Shown: positions 54,460-64,000 of the stretch, one piece after another
Position numbering within the stretch: position 1 is the first letter of the stretch
Layout: the number at the start of each line of letters is the position of its first letter
Notes under the pieces: generated by a model
Told to the model about the DNA's origin: nothing
What the model saw: the letters and a program-made list of their open reading frames with translations, nothing else
Database searches by the model: none
Source: Favolaschia claudopus
Taxonomy: Eukaryota > Basidiomycota > Agaricomycetes > Agaricales > Mycenaceae
NCBI GenBank assembly: GCA_037176885.1
Contig: JAWWNJ010000184.1
Location: forward strand, 310,001 to 374,000
Length of the DNA stretch: 64,000 nucleotides
Direction: 5' to 3'
Position numbers and translations under genes: made by a program

Positions 54460-56290
54460 TTGATTTGATTTGAAGTTCTATACTATGCTGTACCTGGCCA
54501 ACGGTAGGGCTATGCAGCAGTACAAGTAGTGGGTCTTTAGGTTGCGTAATGTAGGAAATACGGGACTTTTAGAGTATAATGCAAAATGGAGAAGGAGAGA
54601 ATTTGTATCGAAAGGAGAATGAGTTGGTAGGGTGAGACTCGTGGGCGCGGGTTATATGGGTGACAGATGTGGTGGAGAGAGGGTACAACAGTAGGAGCGG
54701 TGGGTCAAGAAGTGATCAAGGAAGTAAGAAGAAAAGCAATAAAAGTTTATGAGCAAGCAGTCTGAACGTAGGGAAGGGGATATATAGACGACTTATCCAA
54801 GGATTCCTGAAGCTCCTTCATCCTTGCCGCAAGCACCAGCGTGAGCTCCCTACGCTTGGGACAAGAGTACGAGTCTGCTCGATGCTTGCCGCCACAGTTG
54901 AGGCAGGAAACGGGGCCCGAACAAGAGGCGGAATGGGAAGGATCAGATACGGGACTTGCACAGACAATACAGGAAGGTTTCTTGACATTGCACCGAGCTC
55001 GGGTGTGACCGTACTTGTGGCACCCCCAGCACTGCGAGATGCGAAGGTGCGGGAATCCGCGCTCGACCGTGGGACTGGTGGAACAGAGAACCACACGGCC
55101 ACGAGAGAGGGCGAGGTCGACCTTATCGCGCGACTGGAGAAGGAAGTAGACTGAACCTGCGACCTTCGGCTTGCGTCCACCGGCCAAGATCGCTGCAGTC
55201 TGAGCTTCGGTAGGCGGACGGTTGACCCAGGTGGGTAGGCCTGTGACGGGCCCTAGGTCCGGGTTACGCAGCTCAAATTCACGCTTGAGGTCCTTCATGT
55301 CAGTGACATCGCGAAACAAGACACCGTTGACTTGAAGGTGGGAATGGAGAGCGACGGGCGCTATGCGAGCACCTGGAAAGACACCGTGACCCCAGCGAGC
55401 CCATTCCTTGTCCAGAATCTGCGTGTCTGCTGCCGAGGCGGGGACGAGGAAGATGCTGGAGGCATTCTGCTTGACGGCGTAGAGAACAGTAGGAAGGGAC
55501 AAGCCAACAAGATGCTTGTTGACGGCAGCCACGATCTCCGAGTACGGCGCATCCAAAAGAGGCGGCACGTCACCGTCGAACCGAACTAGAATGCGTTCGT
55601 TGCTGGGCGAGGGCAAGGGTGGTGGTTTCGGCTTGGTGATGAGTGGAGCAGGGAGTTTTACGGTTGTGGCGGCAGCAGCGGCGTAAGAAAGAACCTTGTC
55701 GGTCTTAACGGACGCAACCTCTTTCGAAAGCGATGTGATAGCCTTGTGCTGAGCTTCAGACTTCTCAGAAAGCTGCTTGAGAGCCGGCGAATGATAGTGA
55801 CGTGGTTGGCGAGGCGTTCCTGGAATCTGGATAGCGCTCAAGATCTTCCAAGACTCCTGGGTAATACTAGACTGCAGCCATTTCAATACATCTCCAAAAA
55901 CATCCGCTAGAGCATCGAAAGAGTCGGCGTCTTCGACGCGCTCGCGCGACTGCGAAAGGAATTGCTTCTTGAAATGCAGAGCTTCGGCTTGCTGCTGCTT
56001 CGCTTCAGACGTCTTTTCGGGGCGTTTACTAGCGGGCTTGGGTAGTGGGACAGTGGGCGAGGTGGGCGTTGGAGGGAGAGCGTGCGGCGGGGTCGACGAA
56101 TCGGGCACCGTGAGCGATGACGTGTCCAAAGAGCCTCCTTCCGCGGCGATGCTAGAGGCCGTGGGGACCTTTGCCTTGCGCGAGCGAGTGGCTGGGCGAA
56201 CCGGAGGATCTGAGGATATAGCGGCGAGGAACTCGTTCTTTTTGGTTTTACCGGACTCGGACATGACGACAGGCGCTGATTGGTTTGATT
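54460..56290 (-). mobile_element. ORF1-only LINE-like unit, copy B
   Basis: On the minus strand the unit is ORF1 (56264-54747), about 280 bases of untranslated sequence, and a tail of CAAAT repeats (54460-54475). GCTGTACCTGGCCAACG and GCTATGCAGCAGTAC lie beside the tail, as in copy A at 17409-17850. There is no ORF2 between ORF1 and the tail. The 5' limit is uncertain and no target duplication was found. Confidence 0.75.
54747..56264 (-). CDS. LINE ORF1 (gag-like) with three CCHC-type zinc knuckles
   Basis: An uninterrupted 505-codon frame. The N-terminus is Ser/Pro-rich and charged (MSESGKTKKNEFLAAISSDP). A helical region with LSEKSEAQHKAITSLSKEVA (about residues 155-175) could form a coiled coil. 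The middle (ERILVRFDGDVPPLLDAPYS) looks like an RRM-type fold. Near the C-terminus are CWGCHKYGHTRARC, CIVCASPVSDPSHSASC and CLNCGGKHRADSYSC, the zinc-knuckle triplet of LINE ORF1 proteins that bind element RNA. It ends ARMKELQESLDKSSIYPLPY. The intact frame suggests selection or recent insertion. Confidence 0.85.
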   Translation of the reverse strand: MSESGKTKKNEFLAAISSDPPVRPATRSRKAKVPTASSIAAEGGSLDTSSLTVPDSSTPPHALPPTPTSPTVPLPKPASKRPEKTSEAKQQQAEALHFKKQFLSQSRERVEDADSFDALADVFGDVLKWLQSSITQESWKILSAIQIPGTPRQPRHYHSPALKQLSEKSEAQHKAITSLSKEVASVKTDKVLSYAAAAATTVKLPAPLITKPKPPPLPSPSNERILVRFDGDVPPLLDAPYSEIVAAVNKHLVGLSLPTVLYAVKQNASSIFLVPASAADTQILDKEWARWGHGVFPGARIAPVALHSHLQVNGVLFRDVTDMKDLKREFELRNPDLGPVTGLPTWVNRPPTEAQTAAILAGGRKPKVAGSVYFLLQSRDKVDLALSRGRVVLCSTSPTVERGFPHLRISQCWGCHKYGHTRARCNVKKPSCIVCASPVSDPSHSASCSGPVSCLNCGGKHRADSYSCPKRRELTLVLAARMKELQESLDKSSIYPLPYVQTACS

Positions 56291-56723
56291 GATTTGGCTC
56301 TTCCCTTCACCGTGAGAATCTGATTCGCTGTACCAAATCGCGAATATCGACCAACTAAAACAGTCATTCAACTAATAGCTGTCTAAAACTCTTTGCACAA
56401 ATAGTTAAACATCCTCCTGGCACTTGCTGTATGAAACTTTTCTGCTGTTGTATCTCACAGCTAAAAATATTTCTTTGTAGTGTCTCTGCCTTTCCAATGT
56501 GAGCACTCCCATCTCCCTTTATATCTATATATATATACACTTAGGGACCAAACTCCTCCTACCACCCCACAGCGTGCACAACAGGCTGGACGTCAGCAAG
56601 AGCGAGAAAATCGCACTTTAGATACCCAGAGTTCCCCAACCAAACTTCCCTGCCCCACCCCCTCATCAATTGAATACCAATGCAGATGTCTTTGGAGGCC
56701 AACCTATCGGTGCACCACCATTA

Positions 56724-56922
56724 GGGAGGTTGTGCGAGCGACCCAGGTCGCTATTAAACCGCTTAGGTCTCCACAACGAGCAGTCTCAGATGTGATATCC
56801 CAGCGACCTAGGAATGTCCCAGGCCAATACTCTTCTAGGTCGCTTGGAGATCACACGTGGTATCCATCGCTGCGGAGATCTGAGCGGTCAAAAAGCGACC
56901 TGGGTCGCTCCCACAACCTCTC
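56724..56922. mobile_element. 199 bp MITE, TA target duplication
   Basis: Ends GGGAGGTTGTGCGAGCGACC and complement pair over about 31 bases with three mismatches. TA is at 56722-56723 and 56923-56924. Words of the type AGCGACCYAGG recur inside in both orientations. Excision with one TA gives GAPPLLSPHT and restores the Helitron frame. Confidence 0.9.
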
Positions 56923-57569
56923 TATTGTCTCCCCATACTATAAGGGAGCGTCTGGAGCAATTACGCAATGAGTCAAGAGACTTTCAGCCAGTTCCTCAGC
57001 ACAGGTACCATTATGGTACTCAACAAGCTATACATCCTGGACCTGTAAATCAGCCACCCCACCTAATCAGCCACCTTCAGCAAATCAAGCTGGCCCTGTA
57101 CAGCTGAATAATCATCACAGTCTGAATGAAGATGCTATTGCTGCAGCTCGCAGGCGTATTGAACAGCTAAATCAACCTCAACAGTTTCAGCCTCTAAATG
57201 CTGCTCAATGGCGCTATGCAAACCTTTTGGCTCAGAATAATAATATGGGTGCACAGCCTCCCCTGCAGCCAGGCCAGCCTCCCATGCAGCAGCATCCACC
57301 ACCTAGATATCAAATACAACAACAGCCTCCTCCTCCTCCACAACAGCAACCATCGCAGGCTCCTCCTCCTGAGCCTCAACCAGCTGAACCAGATCCAAAT
57401 ACACTGCCAAAATATTTTAAACCATATAGGGAGTCTAATGTTGTGATCAAGAAAATAGGTGCAATGAATCTCACCTGTCCATATTGCAAAGCATTACATT
57501 GGAAGGCGGAACGATTATCAGGTTCAACTTTAGTTGCTCCACGGTTTGGCACATGTTGTCTTAGTGGTA

Positions 57570-58257
57570 CACTAAGTGGACAAAAAAAATGTCCGATCGG
57601 TTTTTGGTCAATATCTCGCTGCCAAGGGGTATGTTCATCATCAAATGACTTGTGAGAATGAAGGAGAGGCGAAAGTCGATTTTTGGGTACAATGGGTACA
57701 TCAATATTGGCTGATCCGAAATCAAACAAGCCGGAAGACGATTTAGCCATATTTTCAACTTGACTGGGGATGTTTTCTGGAGCAATCTGTGAATATAGAG
57801 TGAGAGATGGAACAAAATGGAGTAATGTTCTCGGTCAAACCATGTAAAAATATTCAGCCGTTAAGCCACTATAGGCTGAACAAAAGTGTCATTTTCATCA
57901 AATTTCGGCAGATTCCGGTCAAAATGGCCGAAAATGGCCAATTTGCGGTCGATGTAGCACATTTCTGCCTGTATATTTTTGCATGGTTTAACTTGGAGAG
58001 ATACTGAGAGCATCCCGAGCCTTAGTTTGAGCAAACTGGCGGGGCCAATAAAGATCATTTGGGCAAGTTGAAAATTCGCGGGTTGGGGATTCTGGCCGGC
58101 TTGATGGCGGATCAAAATCGTCTGCCAACCAAAATGGACAGAAAGAATTCCCTTTGACCGTAAAACCCACACTACATGTTATTTGAGGTCAAAAGGTGCT
58201 ATCATTGTCGAGAACGGCACCGAATATCGATCGGACATTTTTTTTGTCCACTTAGTG
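57570..58257. mobile_element. 688 bp MITE, CACTAAG...CTTAGTG ends, TA target duplication
   Basis: Inverted ends start CACTAAGTGGACAAAAAAAA and continue TGTCCGATCG, about 30 bases. TA is at 57568-57569 and 58258-58259. Excision with one TA gives CCLSGKVKLPDVREPP, the expected Helitron sequence. No coding region was found inside. Confidence 0.92.
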
Positions 58258-59022
58258 TAAAGTGAAGCTGCCTGATGTGCGAGAGCCTCCTAGAGAACTT
58301 CAGCAATTATTCAACGGTGAAAGCCTTCACTCAAAGCACTTCTTAGAATGTATCCGCCGATACAATGCTGCTTTTGATTAGCATCTGTAGGGGCAAAACT
58401 TGATCACTCAATCGAGGGTGGAGGTCCTTATGTTTACAAAATTCAGGGAATGCTCTACCACAATGTTGGTGCTTTGCAACCGGAGGTGGGCCAAGAACCC
58501 ACTTATGCACAACTGTATTTCTATTCATCAGAGGAGGCAAATGCTGCAAGGATGCGCCGCAATGCACCCCAACCAAATAGCCGCATGGCTGGCCTCAAAC
58601 AAGAAGTGATGGGGATTCTGAATGGTGTCTTACAGGAACATAGTCAGTATGTTCAGGCTTTCAAGACAGCATTTGAGCGAATCAAGGAACAGGAGCGGAA
58701 CCATCCCAAGGTTAGATCAGAAATATTTACAAATATTCAACTTGAGCCGGGTACAGATCATCGGCGCTACAATGCCCCTACAACAAATGAGGTGGCTGTA
58801 ATTCTGCCTGGAGATGGCTCTCTTCCAGTGGATCATCGGGACCTAATTGTTCAAGCCAGATTGGTTTGTCACAGTAACTGCCAATCCACGTTGGACAGAA
58901 GTTGAAGCAAGCTTACTTCCTGGCCAAGCACCTGCTGACAGGCCTGATTTGATTGCACGTGTCTTCGGGGAAAAGATACGGATGCTGTTGGAGTCTATCA
59001 AGAATGGTGAATTTGGTGCATA

Positions 59023-59093
59023 TGCTGGAGTGGTTTGGACTAATTGGAATGGTTTGGACTATAGAATTATTCTATAGTCCAAACCACTCCAGC
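59023..59093. repeat. Snap-back inverted repeat inside the Rep coding region
   Basis: GCTGGAGTGGTTTGGACTA (59023-59041) is matched in reverse complement at 59075-59093. A 17-base stem with a one-base loop (59051-59085, GGTTTGGACTATAGAAT) lies inside. Normal Rep sequence would read from GVVWTIEF to QKRGLPH, so about 45 extra bases were added from local templates. Confidence 0.85.
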
Positions 59094-59614
59094 AAAAGCG
59101 TGGCCTTCCACATATCCACATTTTAATTTTTAATAAGCCAAACCATCGAGTCAGGAATCCGGAGGATGTGGACCGTGTAGTCTGGGCTCAGATTCCTGAC
59201 AAAACAAAATATCCCAAACTTTATGCTTTGGTGACCAGTCTGATGGTCCACCGACCCTGTGGCAATGACAATCCTAATGCCCCCTGTATGAGAGATGGAA
59301 AATGTTCAAAAGGATATTCAAAGCCATTCCAGGAAGAGACACGACTAGCTGAGGATGGATATGCAATTTATGCAAGACCACAAAATGGTGTAACTTTTAT
59401 TGACAAGGGTCAGACTATAGATAACCGCTGGATTGTTCCTTATAATCCCAGGTAAGAAGAAGCTTATACTTTCACCCACAGTCTGAATTAATATGGTGTG
59501 TGAATTCTTTGCAGAGCACTTCTGGAATATGGCTGTCATATGAATGTTGAATGCTGCATTTCTATCAAGGCAACAAAATATATCCACAAATATGTCTTTA
59601 AAGGTCATGACCGC

Positions 59615-60047
59615 CAAGGGGCACCCATCCTTAAAATCTTGGACACAGGGTCGGAAACCTGACTTAAGACTCGGCCGACCCCCACCCCCCATACGTAAGT
59701 GTTACATAAGCCCCAAAACGGGTAATTCCCATCAAAAACTGAGAAAATTTGTCCAAGTTTTGCCGTGATTTGGACTGTACCAGCACACTTCCGGGACACT
59801 TTGGTGCTCAAACGTGTTATCCCACACAATTTTGCCTCTCAGCTGGCCAAAAGTTGCCGTTCGGGTCTGGTCGTGGGACACCCAATATATTATGTAATCA
59901 AATATTTTCTGTTACTTTTTCTTTGACCTTCGGAAACGCGTTTTTTAGACCGATCGGAGACTGGGTCGGAAAAGTGAAATAAGATACTTCAGACCCCCCA
60001 CCCCCCTCCAACCCCGTGTCTCGGGTTTTGCCGGTGGGTGCCCCTTG
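59615..60047. mobile_element. 433 bp hAT-like MITE, 8 bp target duplication
   Basis: The ends are CAAGGGGCACCC and its complement, followed by imperfect pairing for about 35 bases. ATGACCGC is duplicated at 59607-59614 and 60048-60055. Excision with one copy gives KGHDRSTLTVEQ, so it sits directly after the Helitron Tyr motif. Length of duplication and CA(A)GGGG ends fit hAT. Confidence 0.92.
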
Positions 60048-60629
60048 ATGACCGCAGTACCCTCACAGTTGAGCAACAAAATGATGAAATCAAATTACAT
60101 CTGGACAGTCGTTATATTTCAGCTCCTGAGGCCACTTGGCGACTTCTTCGATACAAATTGCATGAGGAGAAGCCTACAGTTGTTCGTCTCCAACTTCATC
60201 TTCCAAACGAGCAGAGTGTAGTCTTCAACCAGAATGATGATCCCGAGACTGTGCTCAACAGAGGAGCTACAAAGGACGATACCTTCACTGCATTTTTCAA
60301 AGCCTGTGCCAAGAATCTTCCCAAGGCCAGAGAGTCTCTATACCAGGAGTTTCCACAGCATTTTGTATGGAACAAACCTGATACCAAGTGGACAGAAAGA
60401 AAAAAACAATTTGCCATTGGGAGAATGTTCTTTGCTGGCCCTTCTGCTGGGGAACGGTTCTATCTTCGGACGTTGTTGACTGTTGTACGACGTCCAACCT
60501 CATTTGAGCACCTTCGTACAGTTAATAATGTTGTTTACCCAACCTTCCAAGAAGCATGTCTGGCTCTTGGATTGTTAGAAGACTAGCAGTTACCCGTGCT
60601 ACGCTACGGCGTGATCGGGGTACAAAGAA

Positions 60630-63600
60630 AAGCTTGACTGTTCTTCTTGACACCCAGCAATAGCTTCAAGAATTCGTGCTCTGAGTACTCTTGACTGTGC
60701 TTGGGAGCATTGGCTGTATCTAGCATTATACGATGAAGCTGCAGGAGATCTGTTTAGCGACATTGATCTACGTTGAATCAAGTCCTTACCAGGCCGTCCA
60801 AAGTTGCAGAACGATGGAACTCTCGCATCATGGAGACTTCAAGTCGACCCTGGGCCCAATTATTGCTATTCACATTCTTCAGGACTTTGTTCAGGCGCTC
60901 GCTGAGAAAAGCCCAAAAGCTGTACAACGTTCCGAAGTCGCGAACTTGGTCCGGAATATGAACTGCCCAGTGGTGATTCGGTTTCATGGCATCTCGACCG
61001 TATAACTGATGGAATATGAACCCTATATAACGAAACGAGAAGTGAAAGCTCGCACAGTTGCAAAGTTCAATAAATATTCTCGGAGCAGGTTCTCCGATTT
61101 ATCCAAAGCTAAAATTTTGATCGCGCTGCCGACCATAATTTTCAAGGTATTTGCAAATCGGAGGAAGTTAATGTCTTCATGCTCTTGCATTGGTGGAACA
61201 GGAGCAGCCGGTTGAACTGGTGCCGGACCTTTATTTTTTGACCTTGACCGCTGCCATGCCTTTTGTTTCTTCTCGTATGCAGGGAAGACCTCTGTTTGAT
61301 ATTTGTTAAGTTGGGTTTGAAACCGACTGGTTGATCTTTGCAACCAGTCGTTCCAAACAACTGGAATCTTGGAAACTTGAGACTGTTGTAATGACGGATG
61401 TAGTAACACTTACAATTATGGCCCACGGTCCAGTCACCGCAAATTTATATTCGTCCGCAGTGAGAGAACCTCCAGCTGGCTCGCCGACACGGCGAGGAAC
61501 ATGTCCAGCCTAAGATGGTGCTTCGAACTAAGGATTGTCAGGATAGTCTTTCAAGACTCACGAATTAGATAACGCACGCTCTGTAAGAAATCATGAATCA
61601 TGTTCAGCTCTCGTTCCGTCCCCGCTTCTGTATTTCCGCGCAGTGTCTTCGTCTGAATCCAACGAGTATACCATTGCGTTTTAGCTATACCTGTGCTCAG
61701 AGTTAGCTTCGAATTGAAAACAAAAATTGAGCCGACCAAGAAGTAGGTTGTGCATAGGGTCAACAATTGTGTAGCGGATCAGATCAAAATAGTTCAACCG
61801 CGCAAACTCTGTCCATCTCACTCCGTGTGTTGCGAAAAAGTCTGCTTTATCTTCATCCGGTAGGTCTCGGTATTCAAAGCACAGTTTTCTATGCTCTTCG
61901 CCGTTTCGTTTAGGGAATTCTACATTTAGAATATAACTCGATACAAAACATTGATAGCAGTGTTCGTACCATTTCTGAGTGACTTGTCAGTGAATAATTC
62001 GTCTCGAGAAACAAAGCACTTCGTGCAAGGGGCATTGTTATGGCTATGATCCGCAAAACCGCACAGTTTACAGAGGGCCGGGTGATCTGCAATAATTGCA
62101 ACGAGCGCAACCCGAACACGTATTCCTACGAAAGACATCAAAAGTTACAGACTTGGATCGTGAAGTAGCCCACCATTGGGATGATCAGGGCTTTCAATGA
62201 GAATTCCGTGTTCATAGAGCTCTATCAAATCGTCTACAATGGTCTTGAGATAATTTTGCAACTGTTCAGCGGTTGGCTCGCGTGGACCGGGTGTCATACC
62301 GCAGAGAATTGTGTTCTCAGCGCGATATCTAGATGAAGATTCAGTTAGACAGCGAATGAGACAGACTTTCATTACCGCAGCGACGTGGTGAGATTCTGAA
62401 TAGTCAACGAAATCACGCCGGATGAATGACTTGATCCATAGCTGCTTCGCTTCCGTCCAAACCTGTGATGTTCGGATTATTATTACAGGCAGATTAACTT
62501 GGTTTTCAAGGAGGTTATCACGTACCAGTCCAAGCTAAGAGTGACTCCAACTCGAATTTCGTCCTCTGCTGACGGCCCATGAAAGAACAGCTCGTCATCC
62601 GCCCCTTTGAGGGTTTTCCAGACCTCGCCGTCCTGCATGCATCGCAGCTCACCCGGAACCTGAACTCGAGTTTTCCAAGAACTCATTGCACTGAGCATTC
62701 CCGGGCGCTTGAGGAACTCGACCAAGCCTCTTGATGGTAACTGTATCGGTGAAACCATGATTGGTTTCGGAGCTCTGACCTTTGGTTTAGAACTCGAGCT
62801 CGAAGCAGGAGGTGGTTGAGGTGCGGAAGTCTCAGGCTCCGAATCCGAATCCGAATTGCCCGCGCTGTCCGAATCATTCGACTCTCTGCCAATGGTGTTG
62901 ACAGTCTCGAATAAAGCCCCGTCACAAGCATCACAGCGGGCACTGGTAGCAATATTGGTCTCAAAGAGACGATGACAGTTGAAACAGATAGGATGAATCA
63001 AAAATTTGTCGCTAATTTCGAGATTAGAAAACGCCGTAGTCAACGTTGTGGGCATCGTGAGCGGAGCTTGATTGTTCGTAGATAGAAGTTTTTCCATCAC
63101 GAACTTGAGACAGCGCAAAATGAGTGCACAGGCAGAGAAGCTGACTTGATACCGAGTATGAAGAGTGCCGACAAGATACAACAGTCCACGAATGAACCAG
63201 AGCGGGTGGAGTTTGGATCGGAGGACCAACGCTGCTGGGAGATCGACGGATTTTGCCTTTGCTGCTTGTTGTTCTGCCAGCGGATGGGCATCCGGAGCTT
63301 GGACGGTAACATTAACTCTTGTATGCAACCCACTAGAAACCACAATAAATGAGAAATCGTCGATACCATTGAATTTTGACTCACTTGTCTTGATCACCGT
63401 CTGTATCCGAGCTATCCTGCTCCGCATCGCCGACATTTCCGCCACCTGTCGAACTAGGGTGGAAATTGTCAGAGATATCTCAAGATTAAAGACGCGACTT
63501 GCGGTATCGCAGTTTGGAAACTATGGTGACGTGCCCCCCGCCCACGACTGCTTGCACGAAGGGAGACAGCCGAAGCAGGTGTTCGCTGTGTGGCCCTTGC

Positions 63601-63681
63601 ACGTCCACGGGACGCGACGGCGGATGGCACAGCAGGCACGGAAGGGAGATTCGGAGGGTTAGTGGAAGGTTTTCTTGACAT
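60630..63681 (-). pseudogene. Tnp2-family (CACTA-like) transposase, right-arm copy, 3' truncated
   Basis: The mirror copy of the gene at 3477-6527, with the same exons and motifs. Observed differences include one Gly/Ser and one Ser/Phe change in the Cys-rich CKLCGFADH segment. The last exon is open (EHEFLKLLLGVKKNSQA), while the left copy lost one base there, so the right arm keeps the older state at that point. Truncation is at the same base as in the left arm. Confidence 0.85.
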
Positions 63682-64000
63682 CGAGGTAAAGGCAGGTCGA
63701 TTGGATTTTGTGTGGCTTCGCCCGACACATTTATATGGTTCTGAACTGAATTTGTAGCCTCAAATGGTCAGCGCACAGGCAATGCATTGACGGAAGGGAA
63801 TACAGTCCCAAGATACTGAACTGCACGGGTGTCGCGAATAAACTGAATGAAATTTGAAAACGTCATCCCGGATGGAAGTTTGGAAGAGCACAACAGCCGC
63901 TTCAGGTTAACGATGGTGGTGAAGGTGTATTATAGTCAATATAGAGGCGGCTTGAGGTAAGTTGGGTGCTAGCCACAAAAATAAAGAGAATATTGATTGG
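60630..64000 (-). repeat. Right arm of the 3.37 kb inverted repeat
   Basis: Reverse complement of 3155-6527, ending at the same AAGCTT point (60630-60635) and reaching the last base of the window. It may extend further. A 44-base stretch (60586-60629) separates it from the truncated Helitron. Confidence 0.95.

Larger units (their letters stand above)
56480..60585 (+). pseudogene. Helitron replicase (Rep) region, deleted and interrupted
   Basis: Minus its insertions, this is the N-terminal and Rep part of a Helitron. After a low-complexity start come TIRERLEQLRNESRDFQPVP, a Gln/Pro-rich stretch (57250-57400), CPYCKALHWKAERLSGSTLV with a Cys pair, and LPDVREPPRELQQLFNGE. The Helitron-like N domain follows (YHNVGALQPEVGQEPTYAQL, 58450). 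At about 58850 DLIVQ jumps to KPDWFVTVTANPRWTE, so several hundred residues are missing. Rep motifs follow: RGLPHIHILIF (the HUH motif) and YIHKYVFKGHDR (the Tyr motif). The reading frame is also broken by a snap-back repeat at 59023-59093. The sequence stops at 60585 (CLALGLLED), before the helicase domain. Three MITEs are inserted and each can be removed without damaging the frame. Confidence 0.85.

Noticed and set aside
3155..64000. The two arms as LTRs or terminal repeats of a giant autonomous element such as a Starship
   Set aside because: No captain-type recombinase or target duplication is seen, the arms contain a truncated gene of their own, and the interior is a mix of unrelated elements in both orientations.

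Overview
The window is eukaryotic and fungal, most likely from an Agaricomycete (mushroom-type basidiomycete). Genes are split by many 48-60 nt GT-AG introns, and the recognisable proteins belong to transposon families typical of those genomes: Tnp2 (CACTA-like), hAT, Helitron with a DUF6570-type N-terminus, Crypton, DIRS, Copia, LINE and MULE. I cannot name the genus. No rRNA, tRNA or CRISPR is visible, and no conserved housekeeping gene was recognised.

The window is a nest of mobile elements inside a large inverted repeat. Two almost identical 3.37 kb arms (3155-6527 and 60630-64000, the second at the window edge) face each other across about 54 kb. Each holds the same Tnp2 transposase gene, cut at the same 3' base. 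From left to right the rest is: a hAT remnant split by two MITEs (1-1880); the left arm; a near-complete seven-exon Crypton (6940-9946); a gene-poor stretch with nine TGACGCG motifs; an unrecognised multi-exon gene (12813-15854, minus); a truncated LINE ORF1 tail (17.4-17.9 kb); an unrecognised divergent gene pair (18.7-20.1 kb); a block of tandem duplications (21.7-24.7 kb); and a Helitron N-terminal fragment (25.8-28.1 kb) facing a second Tnp2 gene (28.7-31.0 kb, minus).

From 31 to 42 kb lie several TIR elements, Copia integrase pieces, an AT-hook protein end, a DIRS gag/RT fragment and a Copia RT/RNase H with its LTR. At 42258-46935 is the best-preserved element, a MULE with terminal inverted repeats, a 9 bp target duplication, an intact ten-exon transposase and a small convergent second gene. 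Then come a broken LINE ORF2 (49.9-54.0 kb), a LINE-like unit carrying only ORF1 (54.46-56.3 kb, minus) and a Helitron Rep region (56.5-60.6 kb) interrupted by three MITEs.

Many small elements can be bounded to the base because target duplications are visible. Removing the element plus one duplication copy restores the host reading frame in five cases. This gives a relative history: hAT, Helitrons and Copia first, MITEs later. The intact MULE and the arm duplication appear young.
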